Notes under the pieces: generated by a model
What the model saw: only the letters and a program-made list of their open reading frames with translations
Databases searched by the model: none
Told to the model about the DNA's origin: nothing
Position numbers and translations under genes: made by a program
From: a virus
Direction: 5' to 3' (one strand)
Length of the DNA: 32,502 nucleotides
IMG/VR virus record: IMGVR_UViG_3300017714_000077
Span: 1 to 32,502 of that record
Shown here: positions 1 to 7,210 of the stretch, in pieces
Numbering within the stretch: position 1 is the first letter of the stretch
How the letters are laid out: every line of letters starts with the position of its first letter

Positions 1-1
1 A

Positions 2-361
2 TTTGAGATGCTGTATGGTAACTTAAAAACTCAGGGCAGCGTAAGTTTTTGGTCTACTTCTTTTCTTAGGGGAACAACCCTTGATAAAGCTATTATTATT
101 GTTGATGAATTTCAAAACTTGAATTTTCATGAACTTGATAGTATAATTACAAGGGCAGGTGAGCACACAAAAATTTGTTTCTGTGGTGATGCAACTCAAT
201 CTGATTTGCAGAAGACCAATGAAAGAAATGGAATTGTAGACTTTATGAAGATCCTTAGGGTCATGCCTTCGTTTGATATTATTGAGTTTGGTCTTGATGA
301 TATTGTTCGCTCTGGTCTTTGTAAAGAATACCTCATTGCAAAACACGAATTAGGTCTTTGA
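2..361 (+). CDS. phoH: PhoH-like ATPase, C-terminal part (5' end outside window)
   Basis: Only the C-terminal ~119 residues are present; the open frame runs in from the left edge (codons from base 2), so the ATG at base 8 is probably internal. The Walker B stretch IIIVDEFQN and the following CFCGDATQSDL segment are typical of PhoH P-loop NTPases; the Walker A would lie upstream of the window. PhoH-family proteins are very common in T4-like cyanophages and are thought to be RNA-linked ATPases or helicase-like proteins; their role in infection is not settled despite the phosphate-regulon name. The stop codon overlaps the next ATG (TGATG), suggesting translational coupling to the exonuclease gene. 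Confidence 0.9.
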   Translation, partial: FEMLYGNLKTQGSVSFWSTSFLRGTTLDKAIIIVDEFQNLNFHELDSIITRAGEHTKICFCGDATQSDLQKTNERNGIVDFMKILRVMPSFDIIEFGLDDIVRSGLCKEYLIAKHELGL

Positions 362-1038
362 TGTTTAATCATGTTGAATTGAACCTCCCATCTCTCCAAC
401 GAGAGACACTTGATGGAGTTCGATATTATTCTGTTCCTGATGATGGAGATCTCATTAAGTTGGTCTCCATCACTTCTGTTACTAGTCATAAAAATCGTGA
501 GATTTTTATTAACTGGAGAAAAAAAGTTGGAAATGCAAAGGCGGATAAGATCACCAAGCAGTCCACGAGTCGTGGTACTGACATGCATACTTTGACTGAG
601 CATTATTTAAAGAATGAAGATCTGCCAAAGGTCCAACCGTTGTCAGATTATCTTTTTAAGATCGCCAAACCAGATCTTAATAAGATAACTAATATACATG
701 CTCTAGAAAGTTCTCTATATAGTAAGGTGCTAGGAATCGCGGGCACGGTTGATTGTATTGCTGAATTCAATGGTGAATTAGCAATCATTGATTTTAAGAC
801 ATCAAAAAAACCTAAACCAGTGGAGTGGATTGAACATTACTTTGTTCAGTGCATGGCTTATGGGTGTATGCTTTACGAACTCACTGGTATCAGTGTAAAA
901 AAACTTGTCATTATTATGGCATGTGAAAATGGAGACTGCGTTGTTTATGAAGAGTATGACAAAACCAAATACATTAACCTTTTACAGGAATACATTAGAG
1001 AATTTCTTAACTACAAACTGGAAACATATGCCCAGTAA
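361..1038 (+). CDS. PD-(D/E)XK exonuclease (Cas4/MGME1-like)
   Basis: This 225-residue protein carries a complete PD-(D/E)XK nuclease core: an RGTDMHTLTEHYL helix around residues 71-83, E116, D131 in GTVDCI and D144-F-K146 in IIDFKTSKK, where acidic residues bind metal and the lysine supports catalysis. Proteins of this kind sit in the replication/recombination block of T4-like cyanophages and are annotated as exonucleases; a role in DNA degradation or recombination is inferred. The ATG at 361 overlaps the phoH stop; a TTG at 358 would add one residue but is less likely. Its 3' end overlaps gp33 by 11 bases, so phoH, exonuclease and gp33 look like one coupled unit. Confidence 0.85.
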   Translation: MFNHVELNLPSLQRETLDGVRYYSVPDDGDLIKLVSITSVTSHKNREIFINWRKKVGNAKADKITKQSTSRGTDMHTLTEHYLKNEDLPKVQPLSDYLFKIAKPDLNKITNIHALESSLYSKVLGIAGTVDCIAEFNGELAIIDFKTSKKPKPVEWIEHYFVQCMAYGCMLYELTGISVKKLVIIMACENGDCVVYEEYDKTKYINLLQEYIREFLNYKLETYAQ

Positions 1039-1297
1039 AATCGAAGATGAGTTTGAAAAGGCACTAGAAAAAAAGTTCTTCTGTCCTACTAAATTTGCAC
1101 AAGAAATTGAAGTACTTGTGCGAGACAATAGGGAGATGAACTATATTGAAGCTATCATTCACTTTTGTGATTGTAATAGTATTGATCTAGAGTCAGTTCC
1201 TAAACTAATCTCTAAACCACTTAAAGAAAAAATTAAATGTGATGCAACGGAGTTAAACTTTCTTAAGAGAACCTCCAGGGCAAAATTGATCTTTTAA
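1028..1297 (+). CDS. 33: Late-promoter transcription accessory protein gp33
   Basis: The 89-residue protein matches the short cyanophage versions of T4 gp33, which binds the host RNA polymerase beta-flap and, with sigma-like gp55 and the sliding clamp gp45, activates late promoters. Supporting features are the acidic N-terminal helix, the YIEAIIHFCD segment, the LISKPLKEKIK segment and a short hydrophobic C-terminus (KLIF) that could serve the clamp contact, the last point being inference. Gene order 33-59-32 is the same as in T4 and is strong support. The true start is the ATG at 1028; longer readings in this frame run into the exonuclease gene. The targets would be the TATAAATA-like motifs found elsewhere in the window. 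Confidence 0.85.
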   Translation: MPSKIEDEFEKALEKKFFCPTKFAQEIEVLVRDNREMNYIEAIIHFCDCNSIDLESVPKLISKPLKEKIKCDATELNFLKRTSRAKLIF

Positions 1298-1336
1298 TTC
1301 AGAAAAAGTCGGAAAATTTATCTCTGGGAAAATTTC

Positions 1337-1942
1337 GTGAAAACCCTTTTTGTTAAAATGACTCCCTTTGACGTATATAAAACTTATCTGGGATTGAAGA
1401 ATCACTTCACAAAAGATAAATACGACTACCACAAATATTGTGGTAAAACTCGTGCTTCCCTACAATCCTTCTATAAACGAAAAGATAGGTATTGGTTTGA
1501 GAAGATGAGTAGGCAAAAAAATGATCGAGAAGTCGTTGACTTCTTTGTATCAAATTTTGTCGCGTCTGGTGACAGCACCTGGATTGGGGAAATGATCCGA
1601 GAGGGTGAATCTGCATACATTAGTTGGCAGAAGAGAATTCAAAGTCTCAGCTATCTTTTTAGAGAAGAGGTTGAGAATATGATCGTAAATACCGATTTAG
1701 ATTCTCTATTTTCCGTAAAAAATGGTCAACATCCAAAAGTGCTTAAATTGCACCTTCAGGGACACATATCAATAGAGACGTTGATTATTTTAAACCGAAT
1801 TTTGGGGTTTATGCAAGATTTTGATAAAAAATTGGAAGATCCCGTCTGGGAGACGGTTTCCAAGACAATGAAGAAGTATGATTCTTTCCTAAATATCGAT
1901 ATATTCAGATTTCGTAAGATTTTAAAGGACTGCGTTTTATGA
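1337..1942 (+). CDS. 59: Loader of gp41 DNA helicase, gp59
   Basis: This 201-residue protein (T4 gp59 is 217) aligns with T4 gp59 over landmarks such as DVYKTYLGLKNHF (T4 SVYKLYLMIKQHM), KRKDRYWFEKMS (T4 KRRDKYFFQKLS) and FVSNFVASGDSTWIGEM (T4 FISNLVANQDAWIGD). gp59 loads the replicative helicase gp41 onto gp32-coated forks and recombination intermediates. The start is uncertain: GTG at 1337 has an SD-like GGGA 8 bases upstream, while ATG at 1358 gives the start MTPFDVYK seen in cyanophage relatives but has no clear SD. Its last codons overlap the DUF1825 start (ATGA). Nothing looks damaged. Confidence 0.9.
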   Translation: MKTLFVKMTPFDVYKTYLGLKNHFTKDKYDYHKYCGKTRASLQSFYKRKDRYWFEKMSRQKNDREVVDFFVSNFVASGDSTWIGEMIREGESAYISWQKRIQSLSYLFREEVENMIVNTDLDSLFSVKNGQHPKVLKLHLQGHISIETLIILNRILGFMQDFDKKLEDPVWETVSKTMKKYDSFLNIDIFRFRKILKDCVL

Positions 1943-2271
1943 CGTTTTTTGATTCAGATCTTGTAAGGGCAGAAATTGTTCACATCAATGAGTTACAAGA
2001 AAAACTGTATAATAAGATGTTTAGTTTTTACACGATGAACAGGCAGGATAAGCTTGATCATGTAGAATTACTGAAGACCCTTATTGACAAGCAAAAAGTT
2101 CTTTATGCTAGATTATCTCTATCAGATGATCCTGAGGCAAAAAAGATGAAGGAACATATCGCTAAGTCTGCTGTCATGCTTGGTATGCCATCTGATATGG
2201 ACATGAACCTTATTTTTAGTAATATGGAGAAGTTAGTTGAACATATGAAAGATCAGGTTGAGAAGACTTGA
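1939..2271 (+). CDS. DUF1825 family protein
   Basis: The 110-residue protein begins MTFFDSDLVR and has the all-helical pattern and length of DUF1825, a small family found in cyanobacteria (about 108 residues) and in many T4-like cyanophages. Landmarks are the FFDS start, the central LLKTLIDKQKVLYARLSLSDD segment and a C-terminal helix MEKLVEHMKDQ. The function is unknown. Its insertion between gp59 and gp32, with an ATGA overlap with gp59, places it in the replication operon, and its similarity to host proteins suggests it was acquired from a cyanobacterium. It has no cysteine, signal peptide or membrane segment. Confidence 0.75.
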   Translation: MTFFDSDLVRAEIVHINELQEKLYNKMFSFYTMNRQDKLDHVELLKTLIDKQKVLYARLSLSDDPEAKKMKEHIAKSAVMLGMPSDMDMNLIFSNMEKLVEHMKDQVEKT

Positions 2272-2279
2272 AATCTTGA

Positions 2280-2308
2280 TTGACAACCATGGGCACTTGC
2301 ACTAATAT
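2280..2308 (+). promoter_or_regulatory. Sigma70-type promoter for gp32
   Basis: A perfect TTGACA (2280-2285) is followed after exactly 17 bases by TAATAT (2303-2308), which matches 4 of 6 bases of TATAAT. A start site near 2315 would give gp32 its own transcript independent of the 33-59 operon. The promoter overlaps the left arm of an inverted repeat (2291-2300), so occupancy could be regulated. Confidence 0.6.
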
Positions 2309-2342
2309 AGGTCCGTACTCGCCGCAAGTGCCCTGAGGGTAC
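2291..2342 (+). promoter_or_regulatory. Inverted repeat and possible pseudoknot in the gp32 leader
   Basis: GGGCACTTGC (2291-2300) and GCAAGTGCCC (2324-2333) form a perfect 10-bp inverted repeat with a 23-base loop. The loop bases GTACTC (2315-2320) can pair with GGGTAC (2337-2342), with one G-U wobble, giving a possible pseudoknot; however, a 3-base linker across a 10-bp stem is sterically tight, so part of stem 1 may have to open. There is no U-run, so this is not a terminator. The structure ends 36 bases before the gp32 AUG and is followed by an A-rich, apparently unstructured stretch with the SD. T4 gp32 mRNA has a pseudoknot in a comparable place, used for autogenous translational repression. 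A DNA operator is an alternative, because the dyad is centred near the predicted transcription start. Confidence 0.55.
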
Positions 2343-2366
2343 ACACAAGCCGAATACAACAAATAC

Positions 2367-2370
2367 GAGG
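2367..2370 (+). promoter_or_regulatory. Ribosome binding site of gp32
   Basis: GAGG lies 8 bases before the ATG at 2379 and is one of the clearest SD sequences in the window. This fits the very high expression expected of a stoichiometric ssDNA-binding protein. It sits in the A-rich stretch that gp32 itself could cover if autogenous control operates as in T4. Confidence 0.7.
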
Positions 2371-2378
2371 TAATCCGA

Positions 2379-3350
2379 ATGTCTTTTGCAAATCTCAAAA
2401 AACAATCCTCTCTTGGATCTTTGACATCTAAACTGGTCAAAGAAGTTGAGAAGATGAACAGTAATTCTAGTGGCGGTGATGATCGTCTCTGGAAACCAGA
2501 AATGGACAAAACGGGTAATGGTTATGCCGTTATTCGATTCCTTCCTGCCCCTGACGGTGAAGATCTTCCTTGGGTAAAGATGTACTCCCATGGATTCCAA
2601 GGACCTGGTGGTTGGTACATTGAAAACTCTTTGACTACTCTTGGTCAAAAGGACCCTGTGTCTGAGCATAATCGTACTCTTTGGAACAGTGGCAACGATG
2701 GAGATAAAGAGATTGTACGCAAACAAAAACGCAAACTGTCCTATTACAGCAATATCTATGTTGTAAAGGATCCCACTAATCCCCATAACGAAGGGCAGGT
2801 CTTCCTGTTTAAGTTTGGTAAGAAGATCTTTGATAAGATCATGGCAGCCATGCAACCTGAGTTTGAGGATGAGAGTCCTATCAATCCCTTTGATTTTTGG
2901 CAAGGTGCGAACTTCAAACTGAAGATTCGTAAAGTTGATGGGTATTGGAATTATGATAAGTCTGAATTTGATAGTCTTGCTACCCTGCTAGACGATGATG
3001 ATGCTCTTGAAGCACTTTGGAAGAAGGAGTATTCTCTTTCGGCAATGACTGCTGAAGATCAGTTTAAGACATACGAACAACTTCAGACTCGTCTGGATTA
3101 TGTTCTTGGTCGTAAGGGCAAGGCTCGTCCTCAGGATGAAGAGGTTGAGAACGAGGATAATATGCGTGGTAATTTTACTCCTAGTTTTGGCAATCGCCAA
3201 CAGGAGTCTGAACTGCCTTCTGAAATGAAGCAGCAACTCAGTGATCTTCCCCCATCTGGTGGATTTAATGATCCTGATATTATGGCGAAATCTTCATCTA
3301 GTGATGATGAAGATCCTATGAGTTACTTTCAGAAACTTGCTGAAAGTTGA
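2379..3350 (+). CDS. 32: Single-stranded DNA-binding protein gp32
   Basis: This 323-residue protein has the gp32 layout: a basic N-terminal cooperativity region (NLKKQSS, a LAST-type motif, residues 5-11), the OB-fold core (YAVIRFLPAP, then KRKLSYYSNIYVVKDP and FLFKFGKKIFDKI) and an acidic C-terminal tail (SSSSDDEDPMSYFQKL) that in T4 recruits replication partners. It coats ssDNA at forks and recombination intermediates and works with gp59 just upstream. T4 gp32 binds zinc through one His and three Cys in the core; this protein has no cysteine at all, so that site is absent. It has its own promoter, a structured leader, a strong SD and a dedicated terminator. Confidence 0.95.
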   Translation: MSFANLKKQSSLGSLTSKLVKEVEKMNSNSSGGDDRLWKPEMDKTGNGYAVIRFLPAPDGEDLPWVKMYSHGFQGPGGWYIENSLTTLGQKDPVSEHNRTLWNSGNDGDKEIVRKQKRKLSYYSNIYVVKDPTNPHNEGQVFLFKFGKKIFDKIMAAMQPEFEDESPINPFDFWQGANFKLKIRKVDGYWNYDKSEFDSLATLLDDDDALEALWKKEYSLSAMTAEDQFKTYEQLQTRLDYVLGRKGKARPQDEEVENEDNMRGNFTPSFGNRQQESELPSEMKQQLSDLPPSGGFNDPDIMAKSSSSDDEDPMSYFQKLAES

Positions 3351-3356
3351 TGTGAA

Positions 3357-5735
3357 TTAGTCATACAATCTGGGGTTATCCCCTCTCTTAAGGTTCTCGG
3401 ACACATATTGTCCAGAACCTTTTTTGTATGGCATAATATTATCCATATCATTAAATACTAATGATAGTAGATCTGGTTTGAGTATAAAAATATTTCTCTT
3501 ATTGTTCTCTAAACGTTCTTCATATGTGTAGTTTGATACTGATTGAGATGCAAGTTTTCCTGGAATTTCCACCAATTCGTTGGTTGTGTTATCATAGAAA
3601 ACAGTTCCATAACTAAGTCTTCTTCTCCAGTTATATCCATCAAACTTCCATTCTTGTCCTCCTTTCTCATACACTTCATTAGCTGCTGGAGTGTATAAAG
3701 GACCTGGTTTGCTAAATGTTATATTTGGAATTGCTGAGTATCCTCTTCCAGGATTTATGAGACTGAGTTCTTTAATTTCTCCATTCTCTACTTTTGCAAA
3801 TCCTTCTGCCGTAATTGGGAAGAGAGGTTCTTCTATTGTTACTGTTGGTGGTGTTCTATAGTTATACCCACGATCTTGCATTACAAGATTTGCAACAACA
3901 CCTTTATCAATAGTTACGTATCCCGTTGCTGTTCTGTGTGGGATGGGTGGTTGTATTTGAATCGTTGGTAATGGAGCAGTTGTATAACCAGAACCTGGTT
4001 TTGTGACGGTTACGTTAACAATAGTCTCTGCTCTAGTACCAATACCAACAGTCGCTGTTGCAGCGGCAGTAACATCAGTATTATAGGTATATACTTTTCT
4101 ATTAATACCACCACCAACAAAAAATAAGGTTTCTGTAAAATTGGTGTATGTATCTAATGGTGTTGAGTCACCACTAGCAGATTGTACGTTCAACACTCCC
4201 AAAAGTGTTAGACTGTTTAGATCCCAGTTAGTTCCTAAAGTAATTACAGACAAAGAGTTATTGTCTGTTCCAGAGACATACATTTTAGATCCATCATCCT
4301 TGAATGATAATCCACGAATTGATGACTCTGCTGGTTGAGTTATTATTGCTATGTTTTGAGTTTGTACTGGTAATGGGAACATTGATCCAATATCCCATGG
4401 AGTAACCATCTCATACTTTTTAAGAGTATCGGGATCTTGAACATCTAATATAAACATGTGCTCACCAGTATCCTGCATTCTTACAGAAGATACTGCTGGC
4501 ATACTTATAGAGACATCTAAAACTGCTGTACTAAGATCCCATGGAGTTGATAAATCATATTGTGCTACTTTGTTACCAGAGTTTGTTAAACCACTAACAT
4601 ACATCCTTGAACCATCAGGTTTAAATTCGACACAGGTAGCGTATTCAAACGTTAATGCGTTTATATTTAATATTAACTCTTGTGTAAAACTACCCGTTGA
4701 CATATCATGAGATGTGGTCATGTCATACTTTTGAATCTTACCTACAGTATATGAGTTTGCTCCATGAGCAGTAAATAATTGTTTGCCAAGAGCATCCAAA
4801 AACATACCTTCAAATCCACTCTCCATCGTGAAGGGTGAAGCAGATTCAAATATTGCACTTTCAATAATATTTGGTGGTGGTGGGAATGTAATTATGGGTG
4901 TAAACGTATAACCCTCACCAGCAGATGTAATTCCTACACTTGCAATAGTTCCTCCAGTACCAATGACTGCTTCTAATTGTGGTGGAATTGTTGGTGGTGG
5001 GTCACTAAACGTTACTATAGGTTGATATGTATAACCTCCACCAGCATCAAGGAGTGTGAATGGACCAACTTCTCTATCATCTGGGGGTGGATTTAAAGAT
5101 ACCGTAATTATGCCAACTCTTGGAGTTGGTGGAGGATCAATATCAACTGCTGCAGTTTCGGTGTATCCAGCTCCAGCGTTTGCTAATAAGAGTGACGTAA
5201 GTTGTCCTGACTGTTGATTTACTGTTGCTGTTGCCGTTGCAAATATACCTTCTACTTCGGAAGGAAGAATAATACTTTGATCTCTCTCTATATCATACTC
5301 TGGAGCTTTGAAGAATCCTTCATTGACTTCAATACCAGTTTCTACAATAATATGACCATCTTCTGTTGTTTTCTTTATAGTCTCGTAGTGATGAGTTGAA
5401 TATAATTTTTCATATGATCCATATTTTTGAAGCATGTGCTTATCAAAGGCAACTTGAGTCTTTGGCCATTCATCATAAAGGTTTTGAATATTATTTGCCA
5501 GTAAAACTACCCAATCTAATGTTGAGTCACCATAAATTTTATTAGCAATTTGATCAGGTCTTTCATCACCTATAATCTGATACTTATTAAAGTAACTTAC
5601 ATTTTGAAAAATGTCCGAACGGATCTTGCCACGCTTAAAAAGATTTTTAACGACAGTATAGTCATTAAGAGAGTTTCTCTCTTGATCTCTAGAGACGTAT
5701 GCTAAAAATGGTATATGACTGAAATAATTTGCCAT
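3357..5735 (-). CDS. 53: Baseplate wedge gp53 with large repeat and beta-propeller insertion
   Basis: At 792 residues this is about four times T4 gp53 (196). Residues 1 to ~135 resemble gp53 (IPFLAYVSRDQE, IANKIYGDSTLDWVVLLANNI) and the last ~100 resume it (WKFDGYNWRRRLSYG, NNKRNIFILKPDLLSLVFNDM). Between them are three repeats ending in a GYTxxP-type motif (near residues 190, 234, 275), a probable beta-propeller (about 305-555, with repeats like FKPDGSRMYVSG, YDLSTPWDLST and FKDDGSKMYVSG) and three more GYT-type repeats (about 583, 623, 665). gp53 joins wedges to the hub; the insertion probably projects from the baseplate, with an adhesive or decorative role inferred. It follows gp48 after 3 bases, as the last gene of the minus-strand operon. 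Confidence 0.85.
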   Translation of the reverse strand: MANYFSHIPFLAYVSRDQERNSLNDYTVVKNLFKRGKIRSDIFQNVSYFNKYQIIGDERPDQIANKIYGDSTLDWVVLLANNIQNLYDEWPKTQVAFDKHMLQKYGSYEKLYSTHHYETIKKTTEDGHIIVETGIEVNEGFFKAPEYDIERDQSIILPSEVEGIFATATATVNQQSGQLTSLLLANAGAGYTETAAVDIDPPPTPRVGIITVSLNPPPDDREVGPFTLLDAGGGYTYQPIVTFSDPPPTIPPQLEAVIGTGGTIASVGITSAGEGYTFTPIITFPPPPNIIESAIFESASPFTMESGFEGMFLDALGKQLFTAHGANSYTVGKIQKYDMTTSHDMSTGSFTQELILNINALTFEYATCVEFKPDGSRMYVSGLTNSGNKVAQYDLSTPWDLSTAVLDVSISMPAVSSVRMQDTGEHMFILDVQDPDTLKKYEMVTPWDIGSMFPLPVQTQNIAIITQPAESSIRGLSFKDDGSKMYVSGTDNNSLSVITLGTNWDLNSLTLLGVLNVQSASGDSTPLDTYTNFTETLFFVGGGINRKVYTYNTDVTAAATATVGIGTRAETIVNVTVTKPGSGYTTAPLPTIQIQPPIPHRTATGYVTIDKGVVANLVMQDRGYNYRTPPTVTIEEPLFPITAEGFAKVENGEIKELSLINPGRGYSAIPNITFSKPGPLYTPAANEVYEKGGQEWKFDGYNWRRRLSYGTVFYDNTTNELVEIPGKLASQSVSNYTYEERLENNKRNIFILKPDLLSLVFNDMDNIMPYKKGSGQYVSENLKRGDNPRLYD
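3390..3425 (+). terminator. Rho-independent terminator after gp32, inside the gp53 coding sequence
   Basis: AAGGTTCT (3390-3397) pairs with AGAACCTT (3414-3421) and GGACA (3399-3403) with TGTCC (3409-3413), giving 13 bp with one bulged C, a 5-base loop and a run of T to 3425. It lies 40 bases past the gp32 stop and would end plus-strand transcription. It is wholly inside the last codons of gp53 on the other strand; read in that direction there is no U-run, so gp53 transcription should not stop there. Confidence 0.85.
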
Positions 5736-5738
5736 TGT

Positions 5739-7205
5739 TTAATATCCGATTGGGTGATTTGCGGCTTCGCCTTCATCATAATCTGTGGAGTAAATTGGCA
5801 GAAGTTCCATGAATGACATTGTAAGGGCGTATGAGAACATACCACCATTAGGTAATGTCATGTAAGTGCCATCTGGAGTATAATCTACTGAGAAATTTTG
5901 TAGAGCACAGTCTTTAATAAGATTTATACCAGGGTGAGCTCCGTCTCTGTATAAGTATTCTATTCGGAATACGTTGGGTGCTTTTAAAAACAACTCAGAT
6001 TGAGTTGTCTTCGCTGACATATTTATTTTAAAGAATTTAATAATTTGCTTTACATTTCTATCTTCATCTGCACTTCTTGGAGTTAACTTAAATTGGAATG
6101 TAAACGCTCTAAGTTGAGGACCATTGAACAATAACTCTACGTTAGGGTTAAAAATAGCACGTTCTGTTCTTGGAAAGATATTTGCACCAATTGCAGCTTC
6201 TGTTGCTGCCTTAACAACATACTTTTGAGCATCTCCACTAAAACCACTTACTTTTCCAAGCTGCCCCTGAAGTGCGTTAATTGCTGCCGCAGGTCCATCT
6301 TGTATTGCTGTACCTGCAATTTCAGCACCAGCAATTTGAAGAGGAGTTATTGTATCTTCATTCCATCCAACACCATTTGAATCTGTTATACTACCTTGAA
6401 TGGGTAGATATACAGACTTCCCTATTTTTTGATTTTTTTGTTTTCCAAAACTAAAAGTGCCTTTGCTGTAAGTCGCTGGTTTATATTCTAAAGAAGAAAA
6501 TCTTATGTAATCACTGGCCATCGATTCTGCTCTCGCAGTTGGATAGACTACATCTGATGTTAAAGATGCTTGACTAGATGTTTGACCAACAATTTGTCCA
6601 TTTGTTCCAGATAGGTCGTTCCTCTCAGTGGTAGCAGCAGTGCTACCATCATTTTCATCACTACTATCGTCCCCACCAGTGTCTCTGTCATTCTCTCCAG
6701 GTGGTGGATCTGGGAGATCGTCTGCTTCTTCCTCTACACTTGTTCCTAGTGCTGTTGCAAGTTCTGCAGCAGTGGGATTTTTTCCGTTTTTGGTTTTCAA
6801 TGCACTCTGAATAGTATATCTTCTTTGTGCCTCTAAACCAGAGAGAGTATCTTTATTGTTTATAATAGCATCTGCAACACTTGAATTAAAATCACTTCCA
6901 GAAGCATATGTTGATGGTTCATAGCTGCCATCCGCATTTCTTGTTGCAATTAATTTGTCAGGATCTAGTTTTTGTTGTGCTCCGAGAACATAGTCTTGCT
7001 CGTATATTAGAGTTTCATTAGTTCCAGGGTCGTGTACAGTTACATATTGCACACTCTCTGTAGTTTGTGAACCTTTAGATCCAGTCTTAACTACAATCTG
7101 ATTGGGAGGTGATACGTAAACTTGATTGTCTTTATTCGTTACATCAGCCTGTCTAAAAGCTCTAAAGAATTCTGATTTTTTTGCGATGCGAGCGGGTTGT
7201 GCCAT
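5739..7205 (-). CDS. 48: Baseplate tail-tube cap gp48
   Basis: The 488-residue protein ends in a domain resembling T4 gp48: NVELLFNGPQLRAFTFQFKL, TPRSADEDRNVKQIIKFFK and a beta-rich region ending LTMSFMELLPIY. gp48 sits on the hub and, with gp54, starts tail-tube polymerisation. The N-terminal part (residues 1-150) is divergent and is joined by an acidic, proline- and threonine-rich linker (about 160-195: PDPPPGENDRDTGGDD) that looks disordered. It is longer than T4 gp48 (364), as is usual in cyanophages. It lies 5 bases downstream of the gp2-like gene and 3 bases upstream of gp53, so the block is clearly co-transcribed. Confidence 0.8.
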   Translation of the reverse strand: MAQPARIAKKSEFFRAFRQADVTNKDNQVYVSPPNQIVVKTGSKGSQTTESVQYVTVHDPGTNETLIYEQDYVLGAQQKLDPDKLIATRNADGSYEPSTYASGSDFNSSVADAIINNKDTLSGLEAQRRYTIQSALKTKNGKNPTAAELATALGTSVEEEADDLPDPPPGENDRDTGGDDSSDENDGSTAATTERNDLSGTNGQIVGQTSSQASLTSDVVYPTARAESMASDYIRFSSLEYKPATYSKGTFSFGKQKNQKIGKSVYLPIQGSITDSNGVGWNEDTITPLQIAGAEIAGTAIQDGPAAAINALQGQLGKVSGFSGDAQKYVVKAATEAAIGANIFPRTERAIFNPNVELLFNGPQLRAFTFQFKLTPRSADEDRNVKQIIKFFKINMSAKTTQSELFLKAPNVFRIEYLYRDGAHPGINLIKDCALQNFSVDYTPDGTYMTLPNGGMFSYALTMSFMELLPIYSTDYDEGEAANHPIGY

Positions 7206-7210
7206 TTTAT

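Noticed and set aside
905-1027. N-terminal extension of gp33 upstream of 1028
   Set aside because: It lies wholly within the exonuclease gene and is not part of the gp33 family; the ATG at 1028 gives the expected start.
2253-2903. 216-residue open frame on the minus strand across the gp32 leader and gene
   Set aside because: It is antisense to gp32, which is unmistakable, has no SD or family resemblance, and its composition is what reverse reading of gp32 would give.
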